Source: Zygnema cylindricum
Lineage: Eukaryota; Streptophyta; Zygnematophyceae; Zygnematales; Zygnemataceae
Reading direction: 5' to 3'
Length of the DNA: 33,874 bases
NCBI GenBank assembly: GCA_037447655.1
Contig: JBBHKE010000161.1
Location: 115,689 to 149,562, forward strand
The position numbers and the translations under genes are program-made. The notes under the pieces were generated by a model. The model did not search any database. It saw only the letters and a list, made by a program, of their open reading frames with translations, and was not told where the DNA came from. This document shows, in pieces, positions 11,163 through 21,010 of this stretch (within the stretch, counting starts at the first letter, position 1; the number at the start of each line of letters is the position of its first letter).

Positions 11163-12085
11163 TGTTGAAATCACTAGATTTAGGGGAGGTATTTTCTAGG
11201 TCTTAATTAGTTAAAATATCTAAAAGAAAAGCACATGTAGCCTGCCTCCACCTTCTCTCTCTAAGCCCCCATACTTGTTGTAATCACTTAAGAAGAGTGA
11301 GGGCGGTGGAGCTATGGCGGCCACAGCTCTATAGGCAAGACTAAATAGTGACCTAAGTCACTCTCAACAAAAAGGTTGAGTCCAGCAAGACTCGAACCTC
11401 CTACCGCCAGAGCGAGGCTTAGCCGTCAGCTCTTACCGGTCTGTCGTAGTAGTCCGTTAGGATACATAGGGTTTGATAACCATTTAAACATTAGCTACAT
11501 CATTTATCCGATTAACGGAATAACAAATTAAGCACATAGGAACTAGTTGGTGTTTAGTACGCATGAAACAAATATACCAGACATTTGTTATTTTGGACTG
11601 TGAACATTAAAAGCTGGTTTGGATCCGACGGCGTGCATCATCGCAAGGATCCCAGAATGGCTGTCTTGGGGGTTTTCGGATGTGACATTACTTGTCCACA
11701 CGTGGCAAGATATCATTGGGAAGCGGGAATCCCGGGGAGCATGAAGACAAGTCCAAAGGAGACAGACGTCCCCTCCATGGCCTTGTCATACACCAGCCGT
11801 ACAGAAAGTACATCGGCCGTAATACCTTCCTGTACTATGCAGTCTTTTGATTGGTTCGTGCATGAGTAGATAGGGATTGTGAGAGGGGTTTAGGACTTAG
11901 AGGATTGAGGAGGTAGCCGTCTCTCTCCCAACAAGCTTGTATAAATATTGGCATATTTGCCACTTGATAATTAGTTGCATGGTTGGGCATTTTCAGTGAT
12001 TCTTTTTGTTGTGGACTCAGGGAAGTCCTTTCTGCACAGGGGTGTAGTCAGATTGTCTATTTGCCTGCTTGGGTAGTAGTGATTC
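11163..12085 (+). repeat. Copia LTR c, the most complete
   Basis: Begins TGTTGAAATCAC after a polypurine tract. A CTTGTATAAATATTGGC motif near 11938 is a plausible TATA box for plus-strand transcription, about 775 bases into the LTR. The 3' end is either near CACAGG at 12038 or somewhat later: LTR d remains alignable to about 12085, so that edge is uncertain. It lacks the AGATCAAATCC form of the inner block but has a related GGTTCGAGTCT on the minus strand near 11395. Confidence 0.7.
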
Positions 12086-12149
12086 AAATTGAAAGAGGGC
12101 TCGCCAAAAGCTATATAGAGGCTTTTTCAATTCAGTGATCCAATGGGGG

Positions 12150-12348
12150 ACACAGAATTGCAGCCTCTTGCTCTGCTGTAAAAGAATTAATGTGGGTCAA
12201 GTTCTTGTTGGTGAGCTTCGTTATCTTTAGACTGGTGTCCAAAAAGAGTTTTGTGATAATCAGGCATCCATTGCCATTTCTACCAATCCTAAACAACACT
12301 TTAAATCCAAACATATGGACATTAGACATAGCTTTGTTAGGGAGAAGG
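12150..12348 (+). pseudogene. Copia RNase H remnant, left part
   Basis: Encodes, with frameshifts, SAVKELMWVK, then a CDNQ-like stretch, then KHMDIRHSFVREK, matching RNase H of the pol copy at 10150-10350. It is interrupted at FVREK by insertion of the LTR element at 12349 and resumes at 15954. It sits about 65-110 bases after LTR c, so nearly all of gag and pol of this third element has been deleted. Confidence 0.85.
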
Positions 12349-13649
12349 TGTTGTTCTTTGGTCTAAAATAGACCGCAGAAGCGACCCAAACTATCATGCA
12401 AAAAGCTAAGCCAAAAATAGGTCGACGAACAATCATTTGAAATGCATCCTCCATTTAACATACAACAACATTTAAGGTTTCATGGAATAATCAACATAAA
12501 TAAACCCTATGACAACATCTAAGGTTTGATGGAATAATCGACATAAACAAACCCTAGGACAAATGCATAAACAATGCATATCAAACATATATAAAATAAC
12601 ATAAATAAATAATAACAAAAAGAGTGCAATCTCACATAAATATTAGATAAACAAAAGTATATCAATAAACATATTACTCAAATGCATGACCTAATCGGCA
12701 ACCCTAAAAGTCTACATCTTCGGTCCCCACTTTACTAACCAGCATTGATTATTAATTCCTAACAAAGCTCATTCCTATATATACACTTGTGAGCTGTCAA
12801 TGAATCACTAAGTGTCAAAATAACCAACATACATTACGTATCTGTCACAATATCCTATTTAATCATAATTAAACTGCTATTAAGAATAAACTAATCGTAA
12901 GCGTACACCTGAGAGTCAAGCAATCGTAAGCGTACACTTGTCTATAAATACGACACATAAATACACAATTTAAAGTGTCTAAACCCTAAATGATCACGTA
13001 AATAAAACCTGTCATATTCAACACTAATTTATTAATGCGCAAAAGACAAAACATTGTTGCTCCAAATATTTACACCGACGCGTCCGCAAAATACGCGTCA
13101 TAAACGACAACTCGCTTAGTCACTTGTAGATAAATCCACGTAGTGAACCGACATCGTATATGTACGGTCCACCAGATAATGCGTCATAAAAACAATGTGA
13201 TCTCTTGAAAAATATCGGCGGCCTTTGTCCGCCGTCCGTAACTCTTATTTGGCACCGTCGATGTCGTGCCGCGTGGACACAAAAACCAAACAAAAATTCC
13301 ACTTGTCAACAATATCGTACAGCCGAATTTATTTCCGTACCGAGACCACGTACTATGTCATAAATTCCGCCGGTCAAAACTAAAGTACACCTGTCGCATT
13401 TTGATTTGTACGGTTGGCGTACATTTTCAAATACTTCGAATATTTCAAATCATCGTCGGATCGCTTCGCGATCCGCCGTCCATTTTTTAGCGCATTCCGC
13501 GCCACTCAGTTTGTTCTTTATGTCCATTTAATTTCACTCGCACACTTACTCCCCCGATCCACAAATCTCTTCAAATCTCCACAGTATATCAAGTAAATAT
13601 ATATGCACGCGCACGCATGTACGAAACTGAATCTTCCCAAAAACCAACA
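12349..13649 (-). repeat. 3' LTR (minus orientation) of the non-autonomous element
   Basis: 1301 bp, nearly identical to 14648-15948. It has CGGATCGC-TTC-GCGATCCG, a perfect 8-bp stem (13457-13475), and a 16-bp direct repeat AATCGTAAGCGTACAC at 12893 and 12922. Open frames of 60-111 codons inside it recur in the other LTR because the sequence is duplicated, not because they are genes. Confidence 0.93.
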
Positions 13650-14647
13650 CTCCCCCGAAGATTTAGTTTCGTAAATCCATGACGCCACGTCATCATCTGT
13701 CACACTCCATAGATTTACGTCATCAGCTGTCACCACTGTCACCTCTTGCTGTCTCTTCCATCTGTATCCACCAAATGCCTCCGCCAGAAGTTTCCCACTT
13801 GTTCCACCATCGCTTCCGCTAACTCCACATACCATCCAAATTTCATAATACATAATATATATATTTTCATTTTCTTTTCTCTTTTCTCAACAATATCTAA
13901 ATCCGAAAATTTCCCATAAAAATACATAAATAATAAACTATTTTCCGAAAATCAATTCTACCAATAATAAATAAAATTCCAACAAAAATTACCACATTTT
14001 CCTCTAACTACCATAAAAATTTCCAAAAATAAAACTTTCCAAATTTTCTAAATTTCGCAACCCATGTACTTAATCCCACAAAATAAAACATTAAAAATAA
14101 AAGTAAATAAAATCTACATTCTCTATCCCAATTTTAAGCTCCATTAATGTTACATTTCCCAAAACTACCAACAATCCAAAAAATAAAATCTCATAACATC
14201 CCATAATTATAGATCCACAAATTCGGATCTTTCACCAAATGCCACATCTCCACCTTTCGGATCTCTCCCCCAAACGTCGAAACTCCTCTTTCCACATCTC
14301 TCCACTAAATGTCAAATCTCCACTAATGTCAAAACTTCGTATTCCACATTTCGAAATGCTTCATCAAAAATAAACATGTATTTTCCAAAAATAAAATATC
14401 ATTTCTCAAAATAAATCATTTTCATTGAGGGTAGACATTTCGGCACTGTCACTAAGTTAACCCTTGGGGCGATGCAAGATTAAACTCGGCACATACCAAC
14501 ACTATGATAAGGCCGATCTCATGGGTACACAGACACCATTACTGCAATACAACCAGCAAGGACAATATTAACCCGCTACAATACGTGTGACAAAAACCTA
14601 CATCGACTTAACCTAACATATGATAGATGGGTTGTGGGCCCATAACC
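13650..14647 (-). other. Non-coding interior of the LTR element
   Basis: A 998-bp interior with A-rich plus strand (13860-14180) and a diverged cluster of CCACATCTC / TCGGATCT motifs (14210-14350). No frame matches gag, protease, integrase or reverse transcriptase. On the minus strand the first bases after the LTR are GGTTATGGGCCCACAACCC, with TGGGCCCACA five bases in, the usual place for a primer-binding site; I could not assign a tRNA. Confidence 0.75.
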
Positions 14648-15948
14648 TGTTGTTCTTTGGTCTAAAATAGACCGCAGAAGCGACCCAAACTATCATGCAA
14701 AAAGCTAAGCCAAAAATAGGTCGACAAACAATCATTTGAAATGCATCCTCCATTTAACATACAACAACATTTAAGGTTTCATGGAATAATCAACATAAAT
14801 AAACCCTATGACAACATCTAAGGTTTGATGGAATAATCGACATAAACAAACCCTAGGACAAATGCATAAACAATGCATATCAAACATATATAAAATAACA
14901 TAAATAAATAATAACAAAAAGAGTGCAATCTCACATAAATATTACATAAACAAAAGTATATCAATAAACATATTACTCAAATGCATGACCTAATCGGCAA
15001 CCCTAAAAGTCTACATCTTCGGTCCCCACTTTACTAACCAGCATTGATTATTAATTCCTAACAAAGCTCATTCCTATATATACACTTGTGAGCTGTCAAT
15101 GAATCACTAAGTGTCAAAATAACCAACATACATTACGTATCTGTCACAATATCCTATTTAATCATAATTAAACTGCTATTAAGAATAAACTAATCGTAAG
15201 CGTACACCTGAGAGTCAAGCAATCGTAAGCGTACACTTGTCTATAAATACGACACATAAATACACAATTTAAAGTGTCTAAACCCTAAATGATCACGTAA
15301 ATAAAACCTGTCATATTCAACACTAATTTATTAATGCGCAAAAGACAAAACATTGTTGCTCCAAATATTTACACCGACGCGTCCGCAAAATACGCGTCAT
15401 AAACGACAACTCGCTTAGTCACTTGTAGATAAATCCACGTAGTGAACCGACATCGTATATGTACGGTCCACCAGATAATGCGTCATAAAAACAATGTGAT
15501 CTCTTGAAAAATATCGGCGGCCTTTGTCCGCCGTCCGTAACTCTTATTTGGCACCGTCGATGTCGTGCCGCGTGGACACAAAAACCAAACAAAAATTCCA
15601 CTTGTCAACAATATCGTACAGCCGAATTTATTTCCGTACCGAGACCACGTACTATGTCATAAATTCCGCCGGTCAAAACTAAAGTACACCTGTCGCATTT
15701 TGATTTGTACGGTTGGCGTACATTTTCAAATACTTCGAATATTTCAAATCATCGTCGGATCGCTTCGCGATCCGCCGTCCATTTTTTAGCGCATTCCGCG
15801 CCACTCAGTTTGTTCTTTATGTCCATTTAATTTCACTCGCACACTTACTCCCCCGATCCACAAATCTCTTCAAATCTCCACAGTATATCAAGTAAATATA
15901 TATGCACGCGCACGCATGTACGAAACTGAATCTTCCCAAAAACCAACA
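14648..15948 (-). repeat. 5' LTR (minus orientation) of the non-autonomous element
   Basis: In minus orientation this is the promoter-bearing LTR. It starts TGTTGGTTTTTGGG at 15948 and ends ACAACA at 14648. It carries the same hairpin (15756-15774) and direct repeats (15192 and 15221) as its partner. The direct repeats lie roughly 110-160 bases upstream of the TATA box on the minus strand, a suitable position for enhancer elements. Confidence 0.93.
15075..15082 (-). promoter_or_regulatory. TATA box of the non-autonomous LTR element
   Basis: The minus strand reads AGTGTATATATAGGAATG, a strong plant-like TATA box. The same motif is at 12776-12783 in the other LTR and near 17032-17040 in the solo LTR, so it is conserved while surrounding bases have changed. 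It supports minus-strand transcription starting around 25-35 bases lower in coordinate. Confidence 0.7.
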
Positions 15949-15953
15949 GAAGG

Positions 15954-16075
15954 TAGAAGACAAGATAGTCAGTTTAGAGTATAGACCAGATAGTGAAATG
16001 GTGATAGATATGATGACCAAACCTGTTCCTTCCCCTAAACTAATTTTATGTAGGGAGAAGTGTGGTCTAACTTGA
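15954..16075 (+). pseudogene. Copia RNase H remnant, right part
   Basis: Continues the fragment that stops at 12348: VEDKIVSLEYRPDSEMV, MTKPVPSPK, then CREKCGL and a stop at 16073-16075. Joined across the insertion and its duplicated GAAGG it reads in frame, which confirms the insertion model. A polypurine AAAGGGAG and LTR d follow. Confidence 0.9.
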
Positions 16076-16099
16076 AGAGTGACTAGAAAATAAAGGGAG

Positions 16100-18390
16100 T
16101 GTAGAAATTAATGGTTCTTTAGCATTTTATAAATCTAAACATATAAAATAAAATGCAGAAAAAGAAGCACAAACAGTGTGCTTATAACTCCTCTCTTTAA
16201 CTCCCACACTTGTCACAGTCACTGAAGGTTAGAGAGGGAGCTATAGCCATGGTTTCCTATGCTTTCCAGAGAGAGAGAGACATGCAGTAGTTTTTGGTAG
16301 GTTTACCAAAAGTTACTTGACACACCCACGATTTGATCGTGGTACCTACCTTTTGTCAAAGTCAACAATAGCTGTTCGCTTTATCTTATTGTCTAGGACC
16401 ACTGCTGAGGTATTTACGGTTCATTAAATATTTAAAGGTGTACACATAGTTATATTCATTTAACGGCGCAAATAAACTTGTAGCACATAGATATAATTAG
16501 AGAATGAGTACGGATCACGGTACTTTTCGAAACAAATACCGCGCATTTTTTTTGACAAAGAAACAAATACATCACATTTATTTTTCGACAGCTAGAGTTG
16601 AAAGTAGGTTTTGTTGTTCTGGTCTAAAATAGACCGCAGAAGCCACCCAAACTATCATGCAAGAAGCTAAGCGAAGCTAGGCCAATGAACAATCATTTGA
16701 AATGCATCCTCCATTTAACATACAACAACATTTAGGGTTTCATGGAATAATCAACATAAATAAACCCTATGACATCATCTAAGGTTTGATGGAATAATCG
16801 ACATAAACAAACCCTAGGACAAATGCATTAACAATGCAAAACATATATAAAATAACATAAATAAATAATAAAAACAAATGCATCACACATAAACAAGAGT
16901 ACAATCAAAGTATAATCAAATAATCATTATATCATTCAAAGTGCATGACCTAATCGACAACCCTAAAATACTACATCTTCGGTCCCCACTTTACTAACCA
17001 GCATTGATTATTTATTCTAATGAAGCTCAAATCTATATATACACTTGTGAGCTGTTAACAAATCACTAAGTGTCAAAATAACCAACGTAAATTACGTAAC
17101 TGTCATTAAATCAAACTAATCGTAAGCGTACACCTGAAAGTCAAGCAATCGTAAGCGTACACTTGTCTGCAAATACGACACATAAATTAAAGTGTCGATA
17201 TCCTCATTAATCACGTAAAATATAACTATTTTAATCAACACTAAATCATTAATTCAAATAAGACAAAACATTGATGCTTCAAATACTTACACCGACGCAT
17301 CCAAAAATCCGCGTCATAAGTGACAACTTGCTTAGTCACTTGTCGATAAGTCCACGTAGTAAACCGAAATCGCATATGTACGGTCCACTAGATAATGTGT
17401 CATAAAAACAATGTGGTCCCTTAAAAATATCGGCGGACGTCGTCCGCCCTCCACGTGTACCTCGAACAACTTGCCAAAATCAATTCGTACGATCCAAATC
17501 CTGTCCGTACCGAAATCACATACTTCGTCATAAATGCGCCTTGTCGCATTTAAGGTACACGTCATTTTCGATAAATGCATGTCGCAATAAGCGACAACTT
17601 AAAGTACACCTGTCAAAATGTAATAAATTTCATCTGTCGCATTATGTTTCGTACGTGCGACGTACCATTTTATCTTCGTCGATTATCTCACGTCGGATTG
17701 CTTCGCGATCCGCCGTCCATTTCCTCTCACATTTCGCGCCACTCAAATACTCCATTAATTTTATGTGTACATTTAATTCCCCAATCCATAATCCTTTCGA
17801 ACTTCCACAATATATCGCGTAAATGCGTACGCACGAAACATCGCGTACGCACGAAACGATGTGTTCGCACGAAACTAACTTTTCAAAAACAACACGTTTT
17901 GATATAACAGCCACGATAGGGGCCGAGATCGCGAAATAGGCGTTATGGCAGATTTTTGGTCACCGCCACGTCAAGTGACACGTAGCACAACCTCATTGGC
18001 TTGCGGCATCTCCGAATAATATAGGAACGAATCCGGATATTGAGGACATCGACATTTCGGCCATGCCCTACGATGGCTGTAGAGAAAGTACTCCGACACC
18101 TGTACCTTTCAATACGACAAAGTATTCTGATTGGTGCCGTATTGTAAGAGTAGAGGGTTTAGAGAGGGATTTAGGACTTATAAAATTTGGTAGATAGCTG
18201 CCTCTCTCCCAGAGTGCTTCTGTACAAAATTTCAACTTTGGCCCTTCATAATTGATTGCTCAAGGAGCAAATTCAAAGATTCTTTTTGTTATCCACTCAG
18301 GGGAGTCTTTTGTTTACAAGGTTGAAGGTGGTCAAAGTTTTTGTTTGCCAAGGTGGCAGTTATTCTTCTTGAAACACAAAGGGATCAGGG
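16100..18390 (+). repeat. Copia LTR d, split by a solo LTR
   Basis: Begins TGTAGAAATTAATGG like LTR a. The left piece is 16100-16611. The right piece from about 17900 aligns with LTR c through TTTAGGACTTA, GCTGCCTCTCTCCCA and TTCTTTTTGTTATCCACTCAGGG-like blocks. The right edge is uncertain: homology to LTR c fades between 18318 and 18390. With the insertion removed it would be about 0.9-1.0 kb, matching LTR c. Confidence 0.7.
16612..17894 (-). mobile_element. Solo LTR of the same family as 12349-15948
   Basis: Starts TGTTGTTCTGGTC and ends AAAACAACA; 1283 bp. It aligns over its whole length with the two 1301-bp LTRs, including the minus-strand TATA motif, both AATCGTAAGCGTACAC repeats and the GGATTGCTTCGCGATCC hairpin (one stem change). 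It is clearly more diverged than they are from each other. Flanking GGTTT (16607-16611) and CGTTT (17895-17899) agree at four of five bases, a decayed target duplication. No interior or second LTR remains, as expected after LTR-LTR recombination. Confidence 0.88.
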
Positions 18391-19319
18391 TTATCTTAAG
18401 GGCTTTGTTTGAGCTGCCCATTCTGAGGATCTATGGAGGTCTCAAAATTGCAATTTTTACATCTTGTTCACTCATGATAACGTCAACGACACTAATTCCA
18501 AAAATTTCCGCCTTCAATTTTGTTCTTTTGTCTTTTCTCACTCTACTTACCATCTAAATTTGTTCAAATATAGTCAAAAGTGATATTTCTTAAAGATTTA
18601 TCATTTGATACTATTATTGTCGTTTTTCATTGCAAAACTTGAAAAAAAGAATTGTGGGAGAGAGAGAGAGGAAGAGGCTCCTTTACAAACTTTGCTTTTG
18701 TGAAACATCATCCGTTGCTCAAGACCCCTCCACGGTCTTTCCATGGAAAAATCTGTGCACAGATCGAAAATGGAGAGTGGTTTTTTTCTTTGGTACTCCG
18801 CGTACTGCGTGCGACAACGTGTGCTTATTCGTTCGCATCTTCAAACTTTAATGAAAATCACCTCACAAGATGATTTCCGTGGAAGTTTGAAGAAGAGCTA
18901 TAAGTTTGAAAATGATTATAGGTTTGAAGATGAGCCAGAGGGACGTGAAAGTTGGTCAAAACACGTAAGACGACAAATTGCAGTACATTTAAAGTTTCAA
19001 AGTGACACAAGTTTTGAAATGCTAATTTCGTTTTTTGGTACGGCTACAAATTTTATCGCTGCCGTTTAAGTTTTGAGGAAAACGACAAGGGAAAACCCTA
19101 ACTTTATCACATTGGAAAGTATCCTAAGAGGTTGTGCCCATGAAATAAAATACTTTGAAGTGGTCATGTGCATTATAGTGAATATTAATCTATCTACTAT
19201 GTGGTGTGTTTCAATCGTCGTAGTCCAATTCTTACGGATTCGGACATTTTTCCGATGTTTTAGAAATATTCGTTCCTTTTATAGTTTTCGTGAATTTTGT
19301 ATATTTTTTACTATACGAT
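18391..19319. other. Gene-free stretch
   Basis: Overlapping open frames of 60-108 codons lie at 18630-19069 (+), with short local repeats of TTTGAAGATGA-like motifs, but no domain is recognised and no splice structure is convincing. The part at 18466-18660 belongs to the GACG-rich repeat family. Confidence 0.4.
18466..18660 (+). repeat. Dispersed GACG-rich repeat, copy R5 (right half only)
   Basis: AACGTCAACGACACTAATTCC, a TCCGCCTT motif, a TTTTGTCTTTTCTCACTC block and TTATTGTCGT match 20130-20290 of copy R2 in order. The left half with its GTAGACG motifs is absent. Confidence 0.45.
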
Positions 19320-19790
19320 GGACGAAAGTGTACGAAAATTGTCCCTTTAACCGTAAAAAATCCTTAAAAAATCCTAAAACGTGTGGATGATGTACGGAAT
19401 TGAAATAATATAGAAAGTGTACCCTTAAAACCTCAAAATTATTGAAAGTGTAAGGTAATTGTACTGAAATATTTAAAATTGCACGTAATGTACGAGAATA
19501 TACCCAAAAAATCCCAACCCCCCCCCCCACAAATAACCCTAATAAGTAAGAAAATATATGGACAATATACATAAATATACGAAAGATTTAACGCAATAAA
19601 ATTGTAGTATACGGGAATGTACAAGAATGTGTCCTAAAAACGCTAAAATCATAACCGACAATTGTACTAAATTGCATGGACATCTATGTAAATGAACGGA
19701 AAATATACGGCAGTATAACTTCAAAATACGAGAATGTACGAGAATGTTTGCTAACAACCATAGAACCCCCCCTTAAATAACCTTAAAACT
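19320..19790 (+). repeat. Degenerate ~117-bp tandem array
   Basis: A unit marked by ACG(A/G)GAATGTACRAGAATGT followed by a CCTAAAAAC-like stretch recurs at about 19378, 19483, 19611 and 19728. Spacing is 117 bp for the last pair and 105-128 for the others. A run of 13 C at 19517-19529 sits in one unit. The minus-strand peptide repeats ILVHSRIL because of it; it is not a gene. Confidence 0.6.
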
Positions 19791-19959
19791 ACTTAACTGC
19801 ACGGGCACAACACGTAAGTGTACATAAAAGTATGGGTACAAAGTTTGGTACGCATTTTATTAATTTTCAACATTGTTCAATCCGAATTGTAAGTAGTATT
19901 CATAAATTTGTTTCTTGCGCAATATGCGAATTGGACAACTATTGTTCCAATGTGCAAAT

Positions 19960-20290
19960 TTGAAATCGTTACTTTGAAATGTGACTGTTGTAAACGACTA
20001 CAAAACTTGCGGCAATTGGTGACGTCTACAAAAATAGCAACGGTTGCAGACGTCTATTGTAGTTCTTGAAGACATTGTAGATGTCTACGCTTTTTTGACT
20101 TTATGCTCACTTATGACATTGTCGACAACACTAATTCCAAAACTTTAAGCCGCCTTCCCTAATTTGTTAATTCGTCTTTTTCCACTCGACTTTTCGTCAA
20201 ACTATGTTGAATTTATTTTTTAGAGCTCTTTTATTCCATGCCATGATTGTCGTGTTACATTCCTAGAAGAAACGGAGAAAAAAATTGATA
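19960..20290 (+). repeat. Dispersed GACG-rich repeat, copy R2 (longest)
   Basis: Contains AATCGTTACTTTGAAATGTG, one GTTGTAAACGACTAC unit, GGTGACGTCTACAAAAATAGC, GACATTGTAGATGTC, GACATTGTCGACAACACTAA and a T-rich tail. It matches R3 in inverted orientation over about 200 bases and R1 over the left half. It is non-coding and ends are approximate. Confidence 0.6.
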
Positions 20291-20979
20291 ATTTGACAAA
20301 TGGGCGGACACTTGTTAAGAGGCGGACAGGTTAATAGTTATAGTAGCACCGGGGGGATTATATCAACAACGTTTCGTTTGTCCTTTGTTCTCGGTAAGAC
20401 ACTCAAATACCACAAATAACAAGGAATACTAATGTCAAAATCATTTGAAGTGTGCACCTTTAATCACTCTATGTCGTCCATCAACTTGACTAATACTAGG
20501 CATTTTTTTATGAAGCTAACGAAACCCACCTCAACTATAGCCCATGGAACAAAACCGACTCCTTACCTCGTACCAATGACGCATTTGAACGCGACGTCAT
20601 GGATCAAAAGGTAGGCCCGCTTCTTATATTCTCTATAAATTTTCAGACGAAAGCTAAACACAAAATCAAAATATTTGTGTGTTCAAAATCTCGTTAAGCC
20701 TTAGAAGTGATGTCGGGTTAAACTTAAAGCATCTTTTAATAGGTGTCGCACGATGTGCAAAGTTTGTGCGAACAAGGCGGTGTATCATACGTGGCATGCG
20801 TCGTTTCACAAACACGAAATATATCTGAAGTTTGTGGCACTTTGGGCGCAATTTGGTCACGGTCGAGGAGGTTGAATTTTCTTATGGTACAATTATAGAA
20901 GAGGCGCCCAACTTGTTGATGTAATATAGAGTAGCGACCTAGGTTAGGGTTGGTTTCATGTGTTTTGTGATTACCCAAT
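20291..20979. other. Gene-free stretch
   Basis: A 60-codon frame at 20432-20614 and minus-strand frames of 64-80 codons show no motif. If the junction at 20991 is a true polypurine/LTR border, this stretch would be the interior of an LTR element with no recognisable protein. Confidence 0.35.
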
Positions 20980-21010
20980 AAGAGGGAGACTGTTGGATAT
21001 ACATTGTTGA
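20980..21010 (+). repeat. Candidate polypurine tract and LTR start
   Basis: AAGAGGGAGAC is followed directly by TGTTGGATATACA at 20991, the usual layout of a plant Copia 3' LTR border. No RNase H precedes it and I found neither the LTR end nor a second copy, so this is a candidate only. Confidence 0.25.

Larger units (their letters stand above)
12349..15948 (-). mobile_element. Young non-autonomous LTR retrotransposon
   Basis: Two 1301-bp LTRs (12349-13649 and 14648-15948) flank a 998-bp interior. Ends are TG...CA. A perfect 5-bp target duplication GAAGG (12344-12348 and 15949-15953) splits the FVREK-VEDK codons of a Copia RNase H remnant. By eye the LTRs differ at only two positions (12427/14726 and 12646/14945), so insertion is recent. 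Minus-strand orientation is inferred from CTTCGGGGGAG, a polypurine end, beside the LTR at 13650, and from a TATATATAGG box readable only on the minus strand. The interior has no gag or pol frame. It resembles LARD-type elements in concept, but the interior is far shorter than usual for those; it must use proteins from another element. Confidence 0.93.
6849..18390 (+). mobile_element. Row of four Copia LTRs with decayed internal regions
   Basis: Four related LTRs on the same strand begin at 6849 (a), 10487 (b), 11163 (c) and 16100 (d). Each begins TGTTGAAAT or TGTAGAAAT; b, c and d are preceded by a GGGAG polypurine end that follows an RNase H tail. The order is LTR a - pol - LTR b - RNase H tail - LTR c - RNase H fragment - LTR d. 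A separate LTR element family has inserted twice (12349-15948 and 16612-17894). The right edge is approximate because the c and d copies stay alignable past the likely LTR end. I could not match target duplications at the outer edges. Confidence 0.8.

Noticed and set aside
11585-11869. 94-codon plus-strand frame
   Set aside because: It lies wholly inside Copia LTR c and is not conserved as a frame in LTR d.
13120-15895. Pairs of identical 60-74 codon frames on both strands
   Set aside because: They recur because they lie in the two copies of the same 1301-bp LTR; no frame has a motif.
17541-17914. Frames of 90-110 codons on both strands
   Set aside because: Inside the solo LTR; the repeated CVRTK residues come from a GTACGCACGAAAC-type short repeat.
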